Shown: positions 53,656-63,305 of the stretch, piece after piece | Layout of the letters: the number at the start of each line of letters is the position of its first letter | How positions within the stretch are numbered: the first letter of the stretch is position 1 | Assembly (NCBI GenBank): GCA_963757335.1 | Contig: CAVWRJ010000008.1 | Location: forward strand, 806,001-870,000 | DNA from: DASQPA01 sp963757335 | GTDB taxonomy: Bacteria; Acidobacteriota; Thermoanaerobaculia; Multivoradales; UBA5704 | Direction of reading: 5' to 3' | Length of the DNA: 64,000 nt | The notes under the pieces: generated by a model | Database searches by the model: none | What the model was told of the DNA's origin: nothing | The model's input: the letters and a program-made list of their open reading frames with translations, nothing else | Made by a program: the position numbers and the translations under genes

Positions 53656-53676
53656 CATGGTAGCACGGCTACCATG
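53656..53676. promoter_or_regulatory. Probable HigA operator
   Basis: CATGGTAGC (53656-53664), ACG, GCTACCATG (53668-53676): a perfect nine-base inverted repeat five bases upstream of the higB ATG. Its location fits autorepression by HigA; the protein that binds it is inferred. Confidence 0.65.
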
Positions 53677-53972
53677 CTACGGCGGAGAACCCGTACCGAG
53701 AGGTGCAGGTCGCTCAGCCCCCAGAGGCGAGCGCGCCACCCCGAGATGAAGTCTACCGTCCTATAGACAAGTAGCTCTGCTCGCACGTAAACAACTTAGA
53801 CTTGTACGATTCTCTCTCCTTCCCGGAAGCGAGGGGTACCTGCGGAGTCGTGACCTCTGGGTCGTACGGAGCGGATCGAGCTATGGCTTGGAATGTCGTC
53901 CCTATCGCCTGCCGGCGTGTCTCATACCCTCTCACCCCCTCTCTCATCATCATCAACCGAAAGGAGTTACAC
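53677..53972. other. Intergenic region between higB and lanA
   Basis: About 296 bases separating divergent higBA and the lanthipeptide genes. It is locally less GC-rich near 53755-53815. It must contain the lanA promoter, but I find no good -35/-10 pair. AAGGAG at 53961-53966 is the lanA ribosome-binding site. No gene is seen. Confidence 0.5.
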
Positions 53973-54203
53973 GTGATCAATGTGTCTCGTGCGTGGAAGG
54001 ACGAGGAGTACTACTCGAGCTTGACCGAAGAGCAGCGCAAGTCCCTGCCGGCTCACCCGGCGGGCCTGATCGAGATCTCCGACGACGACCTCCGTCAGGC
54101 CTTCGGGGGTTCCGGCAGCACCAATACCGATTGCAGTCACCCGGCGATCGGCTGCTCCAACGTCTCCGCCTGCAACGTGACGTTCTGCGTCATCTGTCAC
54201 TAG
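53973..54203 (+). CDS. lanA: Mersacidin/lichenicidin-type lanthipeptide precursor
   Basis: A 76-residue class II lanthipeptide precursor starting at GTG 53973 after AAGGAG with six-base spacing. The leader INVSRAWKDEEYYSSLTEEQ and then HPAGLIEISDDDLRQAFGG is the mersacidin/lichenicidin leader form, ending in the double-glycine cleavage site. The core is about 30 residues (SGSTNTDCSHPAIGC, then SNVSACNVTFCVICH) with five cysteines and several Ser/Thr upstream of them, enough for up to five rings. The LanM enzyme follows 62 bases downstream. No transporter/protease gene is in the window. Confidence 0.88.
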   Translation: MINVSRAWKDEEYYSSLTEEQRKSLPAHPAGLIEISDDDLRQAFGGSGSTNTDCSHPAIGCSNVSACNVTFCVICH

Positions 54204-54265
54204 TCGACCCAAAACCATGAGCGCGCGTCCGGCAGGCGCTTTTATTCTTGACGAGAGGTCCCGCG

Positions 54266-57200
54266 ATGCCCAATCTGTTGGATGAAGCCGACTGGTACCG
54301 TGCCACCACGCTCCGCGAGCGCGCCGCCTTAGGGGAGCGGAAGGGGGCGCCCGTCGAGACCGACGCCGAGCGGGCCGACCGGCGACTCGGCCGCTGGCGG
54401 GCCCAGACCCCCTTCCAGCAGGAGGAGCTCCTGGGGCGACGGCTGGCGACCGAGAAGCTCTCTCTCGCGGAGTTCCGGGCCCTGCTGGGCGAGCCGCAGC
54501 AGGCGCTGCGGGAGCGCAGCGCGGACCCGCTGCCCTGGCTCGCCGACCTGGCGGAGGCCTTCGCCGGGCCGGGTTCGACGGTACGTCTGGATCCGGAGGC
54601 GGCGCGGAAGCTCGACATGGTGCTCTTGGTCGAGCCCCTGGTGGTCCGGGCGCGCCAGCGTCTCCTGGCCGCGGCGGAGCGGACCGCTGAACGCCATGCT
54701 CCCGCTCCCTTCGAACCCGCGGCGGCGGTCGAGGCGTTCTTCGACCTCCTGGTGACCTACCTGACCAAGGCCCTGAAACGCACCCTGGTCCTCGAGCTGC
54801 ACCTCGCCTCCCGGGAAGGCCGGCTCCGGGGGGACAGCCCGGAAGAGCAGCTGGCCGACTTCCTCGCCCGGCTCCGCGAGCCCGACTTCGCCCTCGACCT
54901 GCTCCGGCAGTACCCGGTCGCCGCCCGCCATGCCGTCGAATGCGCGGATCGGTGGTTCGCCTTCGCCTCCGAGGTCCTGGAGGAGCTGGCCGCCGACTTC
55001 GGCCGGATCCGCGAGGCGTTCGCCCCCGGCAAGGATCCCGGGCCTCTCGTCCAGGTGAAGGGGGGCGTCAGCGATCCCCATCGCGGCGAGCGGACGGTGC
55101 TCCTGCTGCGCTTCCGCTCCGGCTTCCGCCTGGTCTACAAGCCCAAGCCGCTGGCGCTCGACGCCGCCTTCCAGGAGCTCCTCGGCTGGCTCAACGACCG
55201 GGGGGCCAGCCCGGCGTTCCGGCCGCTCCGCCTGCTCGACCGCGGCACCTACGGTTGGGTCGAGTTCATCACCCCCTCGGCCTGCGCCTCGGCGGCCGAG
55301 GTCCGCCGCTTCTACCAGCGCCAGGGAGGGTACCTCGCTCTCTTCTACGCCCTGGCGGCGACCGACTTCCATTACGAGAACCTGCTCGCCGCCGGCGAGC
55401 ACCCGATCCCGATCGACCTGGAGACCCTGTTCCATCCCCGCCCGTCGGAGGTGGGCACCCCGCGTTGGGAGCGGCTGGCCGACGAGGCGGTCTGGGACTC
55501 GGTCCTGCGGCCCGGGCTGTTGCCCCAGCGGATCTGGGCCCGCGACAACGCGGGAGTCGACATCTCCGGCTTCGGCGCGACCGACGGACAGGTGACCTCG
55601 GTTCCGGTGCTGAAGCTGGGAGGGGGAGAGGCCGACCTGCCTCGCTTCAGCCGTGAGATCGTGGACCTCCCGGTCGGCGTCGGGCACCGCCCGAGCCTCG
55701 ACGGCGAGGAGGTCGACGTGCGGGATCACACCGAGGCCATCGCCGACGGATTCACCGGGGTCTATCAGCTCCTCGTCCGGCTCCGGGAGGACCTCCTCGC
55801 CCCCGGAGGGCCGCTCGCCGCCTGCGCCGAGGCTCCCGCGCGCATCCTGGCGCGGCCGACGATCGTCTATGACCGCCTGCTCACCGAGAGCTACCACCCC
55901 TACGTCCTCCAGGACGCCCTGGACCGCGACCGGCTCCTCGACCGGCTCTGGGTGGACGCCGAGGTCCGGCCGGGTCTCGAACGGCTGCTCCCCTGGGAGC
56001 ACCGGGACCTCGAGCGGGGGGACATCCCTCTCTTCACCTCGCTCGTCGACTCCCGGGACCTCTGGGCGAGCACCGGCGAGCGCATCCCTGACATGCTGCC
56101 GGAGAGCGGCCTCGCGCGGGCCCGCGGGATTCTCCTGGAGATGGGGGAGGTCGATCTCGCGCGGCAGCTCCGTATCATCCGCGGGACGCTCCAGACCCTG
56201 CACATGCATTCGCAGGAGGCGTTCTGGCCGACCTATCACTTCGCCGAGGCCGATCTCCCGGCACCGGCCGACCGCTTCCTGACCGCCGCCCGGGGCGTGG
56301 GCGACCGGCTGGAGTCTCTCGCCTTTCGGCAGAACGGCTCGGCCACCTGGCTGGGGTTCAGCCCGATGGCGGGGAGCGGTTTCTGGTCCTTCGAGCCGGT
56401 CGGCTACGGCCTGTACTCCGGGCTCTCCGGGATCGCCCTGTTCCTCGGGCACCTGGGCGCCGTGACGGGGGAGAGCCGCTACACGGAGCTCGCCCGGGCG
56501 GCTTTCGCCACCGTGCGCGGCCGGGTCGAGTACGATCCCGGAGCCTGGATCGGCTTAGGCGGTTTCACCGGCCTGGGCAGCATTCTCTATACCTGTCTGC
56601 AACTCGGGACCCTCTGGGGCGAGCCGGACCTCTTCGCGAAGGCCGAGTCCATCGTCGAGAAGCTTCCCGAGAGGATCGAGCGGGACGAGACGCTGGACGT
56701 GACCGGCGGCTCCGCCGGCTGCCTGCTCGCTCTCCTGCAGCTCCATGCCCTGCGCCCCTCGCCGCGCGCCCTCGCGGTCGCCGTCCTCTGCGGAGAGCGG
56801 CTCCTCGCACAGGCGCAGGAGATGGAGACCGGGCTCGGCTGGCTCGCGCCCGGCATGGGGATGAAGCCTCTGGCCGGCCTCTCTCACGGCGCGGCCGGCT
56901 ACGCCTGGGCTTTGGCGGAGCTGGCCGCGGTCACCGGGGAGGAGCGGTTCCGCGCCGCCTGCCGGGGGGCCCTCGCCTACGAGCGGAGCCTCTTCTCCGC
57001 CGAGGAGAGGAACTGGCGGGACCTGCGGGTGGACCCCTCCTCGGATCGACCGCTCAACGGGGAGTTCATGTGCGCCTGGTGCCACGGCGCCCCCGGGATC
57101 GGGCTGGCGCGCCTCGCCTGCCTGCCGCTCCATCGCGATCCCGAGCTGCGCGGCGAGATCGACATCGCCGTCAGCACCACCCTGCGCTGGGGCTTCGGCG

Positions 57201-57490
57201 GGAATCACAGCCTCTGCCATGGCGACCTCGGGAACCTGGACCTCTTGCTGGAGGCGGGGCGGCGGCTCGGCGAGGAGGAGCTCCTCGGCCGCGTCTCCCG
57301 GCTGGCGGCCGGAATCCTGGGGGGAATCGAGGAACGGGGTTGGCTCTCCGGTGCGGAGCAAGCCCCCGAGATCCCGGGCCTGATGACCGGGCTCGCCGGT
57401 ATCGGCTACCAGCTGCTCCGCCTGGCCGCCGTGGAGAAGGTACCTTCCGTGCTCCTGCTCGAGCCGCCGCGGGGGAGCGGGGGCCTTTAG
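54266..57490 (+). CDS. lanM: Class II lanthipeptide synthetase LanM
   Basis: A 1074-residue bifunctional enzyme. Residues about 160-560 are the DUF4135 dehydratase domain (VKGGVSDPHRGERTVLLLRF, then LVYKPKPLALDAAFQEL and ATDFHYENLLAAGEHPIPID). It phosphorylates and eliminates Ser/Thr in the precursor. Residues about 710-1060 are the LanC-like cyclase with all three zinc ligands, C939 (WCHGAPG), C984 and H985 (LCHGDLGN), which joins Cys thiols to the dehydro residues. The start is the ATG at 54266 with GAGAGG seven bases upstream. It ends 63 bases from the convergent rng gene, with a strong hairpin between. Confidence 0.94.
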   Translation: MPNLLDEADWYRATTLRERAALGERKGAPVETDAERADRRLGRWRAQTPFQQEELLGRRLATEKLSLAEFRALLGEPQQALRERSADPLPWLADLAEAFAGPGSTVRLDPEAARKLDMVLLVEPLVVRARQRLLAAAERTAERHAPAPFEPAAAVEAFFDLLVTYLTKALKRTLVLELHLASREGRLRGDSPEEQLADFLARLREPDFALDLLRQYPVAARHAVECADRWFAFASEVLEELAADFGRIREAFAPGKDPGPLVQVKGGVSDPHRGERTVLLLRFRSGFRLVYKPKPLALDAAFQELLGWLNDRGASPAFRPLRLLDRGTYGWVEFITPSACASAAEVRRFYQRQGGYLALFYALAATDFHYENLLAAGEHPIPIDLETLFHPRPSEVGTPRWERLADEAVWDSVLRPGLLPQRIWARDNAGVDISGFGATDGQVTSVPVLKLGGGEADLPRFSREIVDLPVGVGHRPSLDGEEVDVRDHTEAIADGFTGVYQLLVRLREDLLAPGGPLAACAEAPARILARPTIVYDRLLTESYHPYVLQDALDRDRLLDRLWVDAEVRPGLERLLPWEHRDLERGDIPLFTSLVDSRDLWASTGERIPDMLPESGLARARGILLEMGEVDLARQLRIIRGTLQTLHMHSQEAFWPTYHFAEADLPAPADRFLTAARGVGDRLESLAFRQNGSATWLGFSPMAGSGFWSFEPVGYGLYSGLSGIALFLGHLGAVTGESRYTELARAAFATVRGRVEYDPGAWIGLGGFTGLGSILYTCLQLGTLWGEPDLFAKAESIVEKLPERIERDETLDVTGGSAGCLLALLQLHALRPSPRALAVAVLCGERLLAQAQEMETGLGWLAPGMGMKPLAGLSHGAAGYAWALAELAAVTGEERFRAACRGALAYERSLFSAEERNWRDLRVDPSSDRPLNGEFMCAWCHGAPGIGLARLACLPLHRDPELRGEIDIAVSTTLRWGFGGNHSLCHGDLGNLDLLLEAGRRLGEEELLGRVSRLAAGILGGIEERGWLSGAEQAPEIPGLMTGLAGIGYQLLRLAAVEKVPSVLLLEPPRGSGGL

Positions 57491-57515
57491 CGTCGCGAAA
57501 AGTCTGGGGCTACTG

Positions 57516-57544
57516 GGCAGGGCAGGCACGGGGCCTGCCCTGCC
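57516..57544. terminator. Bidirectional hairpin terminator between lanM and rng
   Basis: GGCAGGGCAGGC (57516-57527), loop ACGGG, GCCTGCCCTGCC (57533-57544): perfect 12-base stem with no T-run. It lies between convergent stop codons. Confidence 0.7.
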
Positions 57545-57553
57545 TGCCCGCGA

Positions 57554-59666
57554 TCAGTCTTCCGGCCCGCCGAAATCGGGGATCGACCCGAAGTCTCCGC
57601 CGCCGCCGTTCTCGCCCCCGGAACCGCCCTCCCCACCGGCAGCCGCTCCACCGCCCGGCTTCTTGCCCCGCCGGCGGCGGCTGCGGCGCTTCTTGCGCGG
57701 TCCGCCACCCTCGGCGCCGGACTCGTGAGGTACGGCGGCGGCATGGGCGGCATGGGCGGCGTGAGCGGCATGGGGGTCGATCAGATTGCCGATGTTGTCG
57801 GAGAAGTCCGGGAGGGCGGCGCCGACGCTCTCCGCCGGCACCGGCCGCGGGGTCCGCGCCTGGCGCGGCTGCCTGCCCGCTGCCGCCGCTCGCGGCTGCC
57901 GCTCCTGCCTCGGCTGTCTTTCTCGCCTCTCCTGCCGTTCCGGGGCCGCGGCCGCCCCCGGCTCTCCGCCCTTGCCCTTCTTGCGCTTCCGGCGGCGCTT
58001 CTTTTTGTTGCCGCCCTCTCCCGACTCGCCGGATGGGGCGCCCGGCGCTCCTTCCTCCTCGTCCTCGAAGTCGTCCTCGTCTTCCTCCAATTCGAGGACC
58101 GGCAGCTCGCGCACCGTGGCGACCGCCAAGTCGGCGGCGCGGAGGACCGGGCGCTCGGGGCGGGCCGGCCGCGCCGGCTTGGGGGCGGCCGGCTTCTCGC
58201 GGTAGAGCCACTCGATCTTCTCCTCCGCCCGGTGGAGGCCGGGGGTGGCGAGGATCTCGATTTTGATGTCGAACTCCCGTTCGAGCTCTGCGAGCTCCTG
58301 CCGGCGGCCGTTCTGGAGGGCGTCGGCGAGCTCGGGGTGGAGGCTCAACCGGACCCCCTCGATGAGCCCGGAGGCGGCGCGCGCCTCGATCCGGCGGAGC
58401 ACGTTCAAGCCCACCATCTCGGGGCTCGCGATGCTCCCCAGGCCGCCGCAGGTGGGGCAAGGGCGGTGGGTGCGGACGGCCAGAGCCTGGCGGATGCGCT
58501 GGCGGTTGATCTCCAGGAGGCCGTTCTCCGAGATCCGGCCCACCGAGGAGCGCGCCTTGTCGTCCTTCATGGCATCCTTCAAGACCTTCTCGACCTTGCG
58601 CTGGCTGCGGCTGGCGCGCATGTCGATGAAGTCGACCACCACCAGGCCGCCGATGTCGCGCATGCGGAGCTGCCGGGCGACCTCCTTGGCGGCTTCCAGG
58701 TTGGTGTTGAGAGCGGTCTCCTCCTGGGTCGCGGCGCGGGTCGAGCGCCCGGAGTTGACGTCGATCGCCGTCAGCGCCTCGGTGGGATCGATGACGATCG
58801 AACCGCCCGAGGGGAGAGGGACCTTGCGCTCGTGCATGCGGTCGATCTGCCCCTCGACCTCGTAGCGGCTGAAGAGGGGGAGGCGCTCGGCGTAGCGGGT
58901 GAGGACGGTCTTGCCGCGCGGCATGAAGGCCTGCATGTAGTGGAAGGCCCGCTCGTAGGCATCGTCGTCGTCGACTAAGACCTCCTCGATCGAGGCTTCG
59001 AGGTGGTCGCGGAGGGCCTGAACGAGGAGGTCCTGGTCGCTGTAGAGGAGGCGGTTGCCGCGGCCGTGGGTGGCCTCGGTCATCACCCGCTTCCAGAGGC
59101 GGAGGAGAGCCGCCAGGTCGCGCGCCAGGGTGACCTTGGTCTGGGCGAGAGCGTTGGTGCGGACGATCACCCCGCAGCCGTCGGGGAGGGCGAGCTTCGC
59201 CGCCTGGTCCTTGAGCTTCTTTCGGGTCTCCTCGTCCTCGACCTTCCGCGACACCCCGCGGGTGTCGTCGAAGGGGGTGAGCACGAGGTAGCGGCCGGCG
59301 AGCGAGAGGTTGGTCGTCAGCACCGCCCCCTTGGTGCTGACGGCGTCCTTAGAGACCTGGACGACGATCGGCTTGCCGCGGTCGAGCACCTCGTCGATCC
59401 GCGGGTGGCCCCCGGTGGGCTCGTGGTAGTAGGCCTGGGGGACGACGTCCTGGATCGAGAGGAACCCGTGGCGCTCGGTCCCGTAGTCGATGAAGGCGGC
59501 GTTCAACGAGGGCTGGATGCTGGCGATCGTCCCGCGGTAGATGTTGCCGCGGGTGAGCCCCGATTCGGCGACGTCCACCTGGAAGCTCTTCGAGCACCGT
59601 CCCGCTGACGATGGCGACCCTGAGCTCCTCGGGACGCTGCGCGTTGATGAGCATTCTGCGTGTCAA
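57554..59666 (-). CDS. rng: Ribonuclease G/E, apparent frameshift near the N-terminus
   Basis: From a TTG at 59666 the first 29 codons read MTRRMLINAQRPEELRVAIV and SGTVLEEL, the normal RNase G start. Near 59580-59590 the frame shifts by one base, and the S1 and catalytic domains continue as VDVAESGLTRGNIYRGTIAS to the stop at 57554. The metal-binding block IDVNSGRST and the zinc-link CPTCGG motif are present. The C-terminal 200 residues are basic, Arg- and Lys-rich with poly-Glu and poly-Gly stretches, a disordered RNA-binding tail as in RNase E. TTG rather than ATG 59654 is supported because it overlaps the upstream pilZ stop codon as TTGA. The enzyme processes rRNA and mRNA. Confidence 0.88.
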
Positions 59667-60010
59667 GCTGGCTCCGTTTCTGCCGCGGCCTCGAGCTCCC
59701 GCCGTATGAACCGGTCGAGGAGCAGCGTGTCCTCTTCCGATTCTACGGTGAAGGCGAGACCGAATCGGTATCGATGGCTACGGGGCGCCCCCCGGTCCTC
59801 GCCCGCGAAGACGATCCGCGCCGAGGAGCGGAACAGCGCGCTCCCGAGCGGCAGCTCGACGTCGAAGACGTGGCCCACGGGCGGCTCGTAGGACGAGGCC
59901 GCCAGCACACCGCCGCGGCTCAAGGTGAGCACCGCGAATCGGTGGCGGCCGGCGAGCGTCCCGACGAGGCCCTTGACCTCGTAGCGGCGATGCCTGCGGC
60001 GTTCTTCCAT
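59663..60010 (-). CDS. PilZ-domain protein
   Basis: A 115-residue protein consisting of one PilZ domain, the common c-di-GMP receptor. The RRHRRY motif at residues 4-9 gives the R-x3-R element; the second element is TLSRGGVLA near residue 29 (consensus D/N-x-S-x-x-G), lacking the leading acidic or amide residue, so ligand binding is uncertain. Its stop codon overlaps the rng TTG start, implying coupled translation with RNase G. A GC-rich hairpin (CCGGCCG/CGGCCGG, about 60057-60075) lies just upstream. Confidence 0.82.
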   Translation of the reverse strand: MEERRRHRRYEVKGLVGTLAGRHRFAVLTLSRGGVLAASSYEPPVGHVFDVELPLGSALFRSSARIVFAGEDRGAPRSHRYRFGLAFTVESEEDTLLLDRFIRRELEAAAETEPA

Positions 60011-60253
60011 GAATTTTTAGCGGAATGGGTCCTCCCATCCCTGTTTCGGCGAGCCGGCCGGCGATCGGCCGGTTTCTCGGACGCGGCTCGGGGGAGCCCT
60101 GGTCGCTCCACGACAGCCGGAGCGACGGACAGGAGCCCTCCACCCGGGCGGGCACCAAGCCCGGCCCGGCAGCCTCGTCCTTACCGAAGGAGGCTACATG
60201 CTACCATTGCGCCGCAGCCCGCGGCCAAAGCCTGCGGTCGATCCCAGGAGGAC

Positions 60254-62740
60254 ATGCAAGTGGCCCTGACCACCCCAGCTCTGGCTGACTCTAGAGAGGG
60301 CCCCCCGGAAGAGCGGGAGGGAGCGGCCGCGCCGTTCTCGCGCGAGGCCGTCCTCGCCGACTACCGGATCGGCTGGGAGAGCCGGCACGCGAGCCTCTTC
60401 GGCCGCCGCGAGGTGTTCGGCGGCAAGGCCAAGTTCGGCATCTTCGGGGACGGCAAGGAGGTCGCCCAGCTGGCCATGGCGCGCGCCTTTTGCCGTGGCG
60501 ACTTCCGGGCCGGCTACTACCGCGACCAGACCTTCATGCTGGCGATCGGGGCCCTCACCCTGGAGCAGTTCTTCGCCCAGCTCTACGCCGACCCCGACCT
60601 GACCCGCGAGCCCTGCTCGGCCGGGCGTTCGATGACGGCGCACTTCGCCACCCCCTTCGTCGACCCGGCGGGCCGCTTCCTCGATCTGACAACACGCTAC
60701 AACTCGTCGGCCGACCTTTCGCCGACCGGCTCCCAGATGCCCCGGCTGGTGGGGCTCGCCTACGCCTCGCGGCTCTTCCGCGAGCTGCCGGAGCTCCACC
60801 TGGAGCGCTTCGCGCACCTCTCGCACCAGGGCGACGAGATCGCCTGGGGGACGATCGGCAACGCCAGCTGCGCCGAGGGGTTGTTCTGGGAGTCGGTCAA
60901 CGCCGTCGGGGTCCTCGCGGCGCCCATGCTGCTCTCGATCTGGGACGACGGCTACGGCATCTCGGTCCCCAACGAGCTCCAGATCACCAAGGGCGACCTC
61001 TCGACCCTCCTCTCGGGCTTTCGCCGCAATCAGGGAGAGCACCAGGGCTACGACCTCCAGACGGTCCGCGGCTGGGACTATCCGGCGCTCTCCCTGACCT
61101 ACCGGGAGGTGGCGGAGAGGGTCCGCCGCGAGCATGTGCCGGCGATCGTCCACGTCGTCGAGCTCACCCAGCCGCAGGGGCATTCGACCTCGGGCGAGCA
61201 CAAGCGCTACAAGTCGCCGGAGCGCCTGGCCTGGGAGATCGAGTACGACTGCCTCCCCCGGATGCGCCAGTGGATCCTGGCCGACGGTCTGGCCGACGCG
61301 GCGGAGCTCGACGCCATCGAGGCGGCGGCCCGGGAGCGGGTACGGGAGTGCCGGGACCGGGCCTGGGAGCAGTTCCGCGCTCCGATCGAGGCCGAGAAGC
61401 GGCAGATCCTCGCCTACATGGGGCAGATCGCCGAGGGCGCCCGGCAGCCGGAGACCGCCGCCTATCGAGCGGAGGTCGAGCAGATCCGCGGCCGGCTCGA
61501 ATCCCAGAAGGAGGCCTCGCTGCGCCGCGACCTCATGGCCGCGACCGAGGCGGTCCTCCTCGCCACCTGGGACGTCGACCCGCCCGGTCGGCGGGACCTC
61601 CTCGCCTGGAAGCGCGAAGAGGAGGCGGTCAACCGCGAGCGCTACAGCTCGCACCTCTACAGCGCGACCCCGCAAGCCGCCCTGGGGGTCCCGGCGGTCC
61701 CGGCGGTCTACCGGGAGGACTCGCCGCTGGTCAACGGCTTCGAGGTCCTGACCGCCTGCTTCGACGCGGCGCTCGCCCGCGTCCCGGAGCTCGTCGCCAT
61801 GGGCGAGGATCTGGGCCAGCTGGGCGACGTCAATCAGGGCTTCGCCGGCCTCCAGGCCAAGTACGGGCCGCTCCGGGTCTCCGACGCCGGCATCCGCGAG
61901 GCCACCATCCTCGGCCAGGCGATCGGCATGGCCCTGCGCGGCCTCCGGCCCCTCGCCGAGATCCAATATCTGGACTACCTCCTCTACGCCCTGCAGATCC
62001 TGTCCGACGACCTGGCGACGCTGCGCTACCGCACCTACGGCCAGCAGATGGCGCCGGTCATCGTCCGCACCCGCGGCCACCGCCTGGAGGGGATCTGGCA
62101 CTCCGGCTCGCCGATGGCCGGCATCCTGAACCTGGCCCGCGGGGTGTACGTCTGCGTGCCGCGCGACATGACCCAGGCGGCCGGCTTCTACAACACTCTT
62201 TTAAAGGGGGACGACCCGGCCCTGGTCATCGAGGTGCTGAACGCCTACCGGCTGAAGGAGAGGCTCCCCGCCAATATCGGCGAGCTCTCCGTGCCTCTCG
62301 GGGTGCCCGAGGTGCTCCGCGAAGGAACCGACGTGACGGTCGTCACCTACGGCGCCCTCTGCAAGATCGCCCTCGAAGCGGCAGAGCTCCTCGCCCGGAT
62401 GGGGATCGAGGTCGAGCTGATCGACATCCAGACCCTCCTCCCCTTCGACCTTCCGGGGCGGATCGGCCAGTCGCTCCAGAAGACCAGCCGCATCCTCTTC
62501 CTGGACGAGGACGTCCCCGGCGGCGCCACCGCCTACATGCTGCAGCAGGTCCTGGAGGTCCAGGGCGGCTTCGCCTGGCTCGACGCCCCGCCCCGCACCT
62601 TGACCGCCCAGGCCCACCGCCCCGCCTACGGCTCGGACGGCGACTACTTCTCGAAGCCCAACCGCGAACAGATCGTCGAGACCGTCTACGAGATGATGCA
62701 CGAGGGCGACCCGGAGGGGTACCCGATCTTCTTCCGGTAG
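60254..62740 (+). CDS. 2-oxoacid dehydrogenase E1 component, fused alpha and beta subunits
   Basis: An 828-residue thiamine-diphosphate enzyme with alpha and beta E1 parts in one chain. The alpha half (residues about 30-460) shows YYRDQTFMLAIGALTLEQFF and the TPP region HQGDEIAWGTIGNASCAEG to SIWDDGYGIS. The beta half (residues about 490-828) shows ELVAMGEDLGQLGDVNQGFA, ADIQYLDY-like AEIQYLDYLLYAL and IDIQTLLPFD. Such fusions decarboxylate branched-chain or other 2-oxoacids and pass the acyl group to an E2 lipoyl protein, which is not in the window. The ATG at 60254 follows AGGAGG. I see nothing certain in the 243 bases upstream. Confidence 0.92.
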   Translation: MQVALTTPALADSREGPPEEREGAAAPFSREAVLADYRIGWESRHASLFGRREVFGGKAKFGIFGDGKEVAQLAMARAFCRGDFRAGYYRDQTFMLAIGALTLEQFFAQLYADPDLTREPCSAGRSMTAHFATPFVDPAGRFLDLTTRYNSSADLSPTGSQMPRLVGLAYASRLFRELPELHLERFAHLSHQGDEIAWGTIGNASCAEGLFWESVNAVGVLAAPMLLSIWDDGYGISVPNELQITKGDLSTLLSGFRRNQGEHQGYDLQTVRGWDYPALSLTYREVAERVRREHVPAIVHVVELTQPQGHSTSGEHKRYKSPERLAWEIEYDCLPRMRQWILADGLADAAELDAIEAAARERVRECRDRAWEQFRAPIEAEKRQILAYMGQIAEGARQPETAAYRAEVEQIRGRLESQKEASLRRDLMAATEAVLLATWDVDPPGRRDLLAWKREEEAVNRERYSSHLYSATPQAALGVPAVPAVYREDSPLVNGFEVLTACFDAALARVPELVAMGEDLGQLGDVNQGFAGLQAKYGPLRVSDAGIREATILGQAIGMALRGLRPLAEIQYLDYLLYALQILSDDLATLRYRTYGQQMAPVIVRTRGHRLEGIWHSGSPMAGILNLARGVYVCVPRDMTQAAGFYNTLLKGDDPALVIEVLNAYRLKERLPANIGELSVPLGVPEVLREGTDVTVVTYGALCKIALEAAELLARMGIEVELIDIQTLLPFDLPGRIGQSLQKTSRILFLDEDVPGGATAYMLQQVLEVQGGFAWLDAPPRTLTAQAHRPAYGSDGDYFSKPNREQIVETVYEMMHEGDPEGYPIFFR

Positions 62741-62791
62741 GGGACGAGCGTTCTCGTCTCTCACGGGGGGCTCCCTCCCCGCGACTCGGCT

Positions 62792-62800
62792 TGCTATACT
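62792..62800 (+). promoter_or_regulatory. Extended -10 promoter of the ferredoxin gene
   Basis: TGCTATACT: an extended -10 (TG-n-TATACT) about 60 bases before the ferredoxin ATG. Its downstream context CTCTGCGCCGCG resembles that after the mutS -10 at 2765. Confidence 0.5.
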
Positions 62801-62862
62801 CTGCGCCGCGAAAATCAACCGCTCATATCTAGCGCCGATCGTCGGCGGGAGGGAGTCAGCTC

Positions 62863-63180
62863 ATGACGTACGTGATCACCGATATATGCCTCGGGGAGCG
62901 CTATGCGACCTGCGTGTCCGTCTGCCCGGTCGACTGCATCAAGCCGGGGGAGTACCAGGGCGAGGAGTTCATGGTCATCCTGCCCGAGGTGTGCATCGAC
63001 TGCGGTCTCTGCCTGCCCGAGTGCCCGATCGGGGCGATCGTCGACAACGAGGCCGAGTCGCCGGAGTGGGCGGCGATCAACGCACAGCTTTCTCCGGAGT
63101 ACGAGAACAATCCCAAGGTCGAGGAGCGGCCCAGAAACGACCCTCCCAGGAAGCCGGGCCACACGATCGTCAACCCCTGA
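62863..63180 (+). CDS. fdxA: FdxA-type 7Fe ferredoxin
   Basis: A 105-residue ferredoxin. Cysteines C9, C17, C21, C25 and C44, C47, C50, C54 give the spacing of FdxA proteins with one 3Fe-4S and one 4Fe-4S cluster (C-x7-C-x3-C-P, then C-x2-C-x2-C-x3-C-P). It transfers single electrons in the cytoplasm. The tail after residue 60 (SPEWAAINAQLSPEYENNPK) is the FdxA-type extension. GGGAGGGAG precedes the ATG at 62863. Confidence 0.92.
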   Translation: MTYVITDICLGERYATCVSVCPVDCIKPGEYQGEEFMVILPEVCIDCGLCLPECPIGAIVDNEAESPEWAAINAQLSPEYENNPKVEERPRNDPPRKPGHTIVNP

Positions 63181-63305
63181 CGATCCGCGCCGCCGCGCAA
63201 CTACGCGCCGGCCTCTCCTGCTGCGAGCCGGGGAGCCCGAGACCGGGCTCCCCGTGCTAAATTCCTCCTGCAGACCCCCGGAGGTTCCACCGGGAGATCC
63301 AGCGG

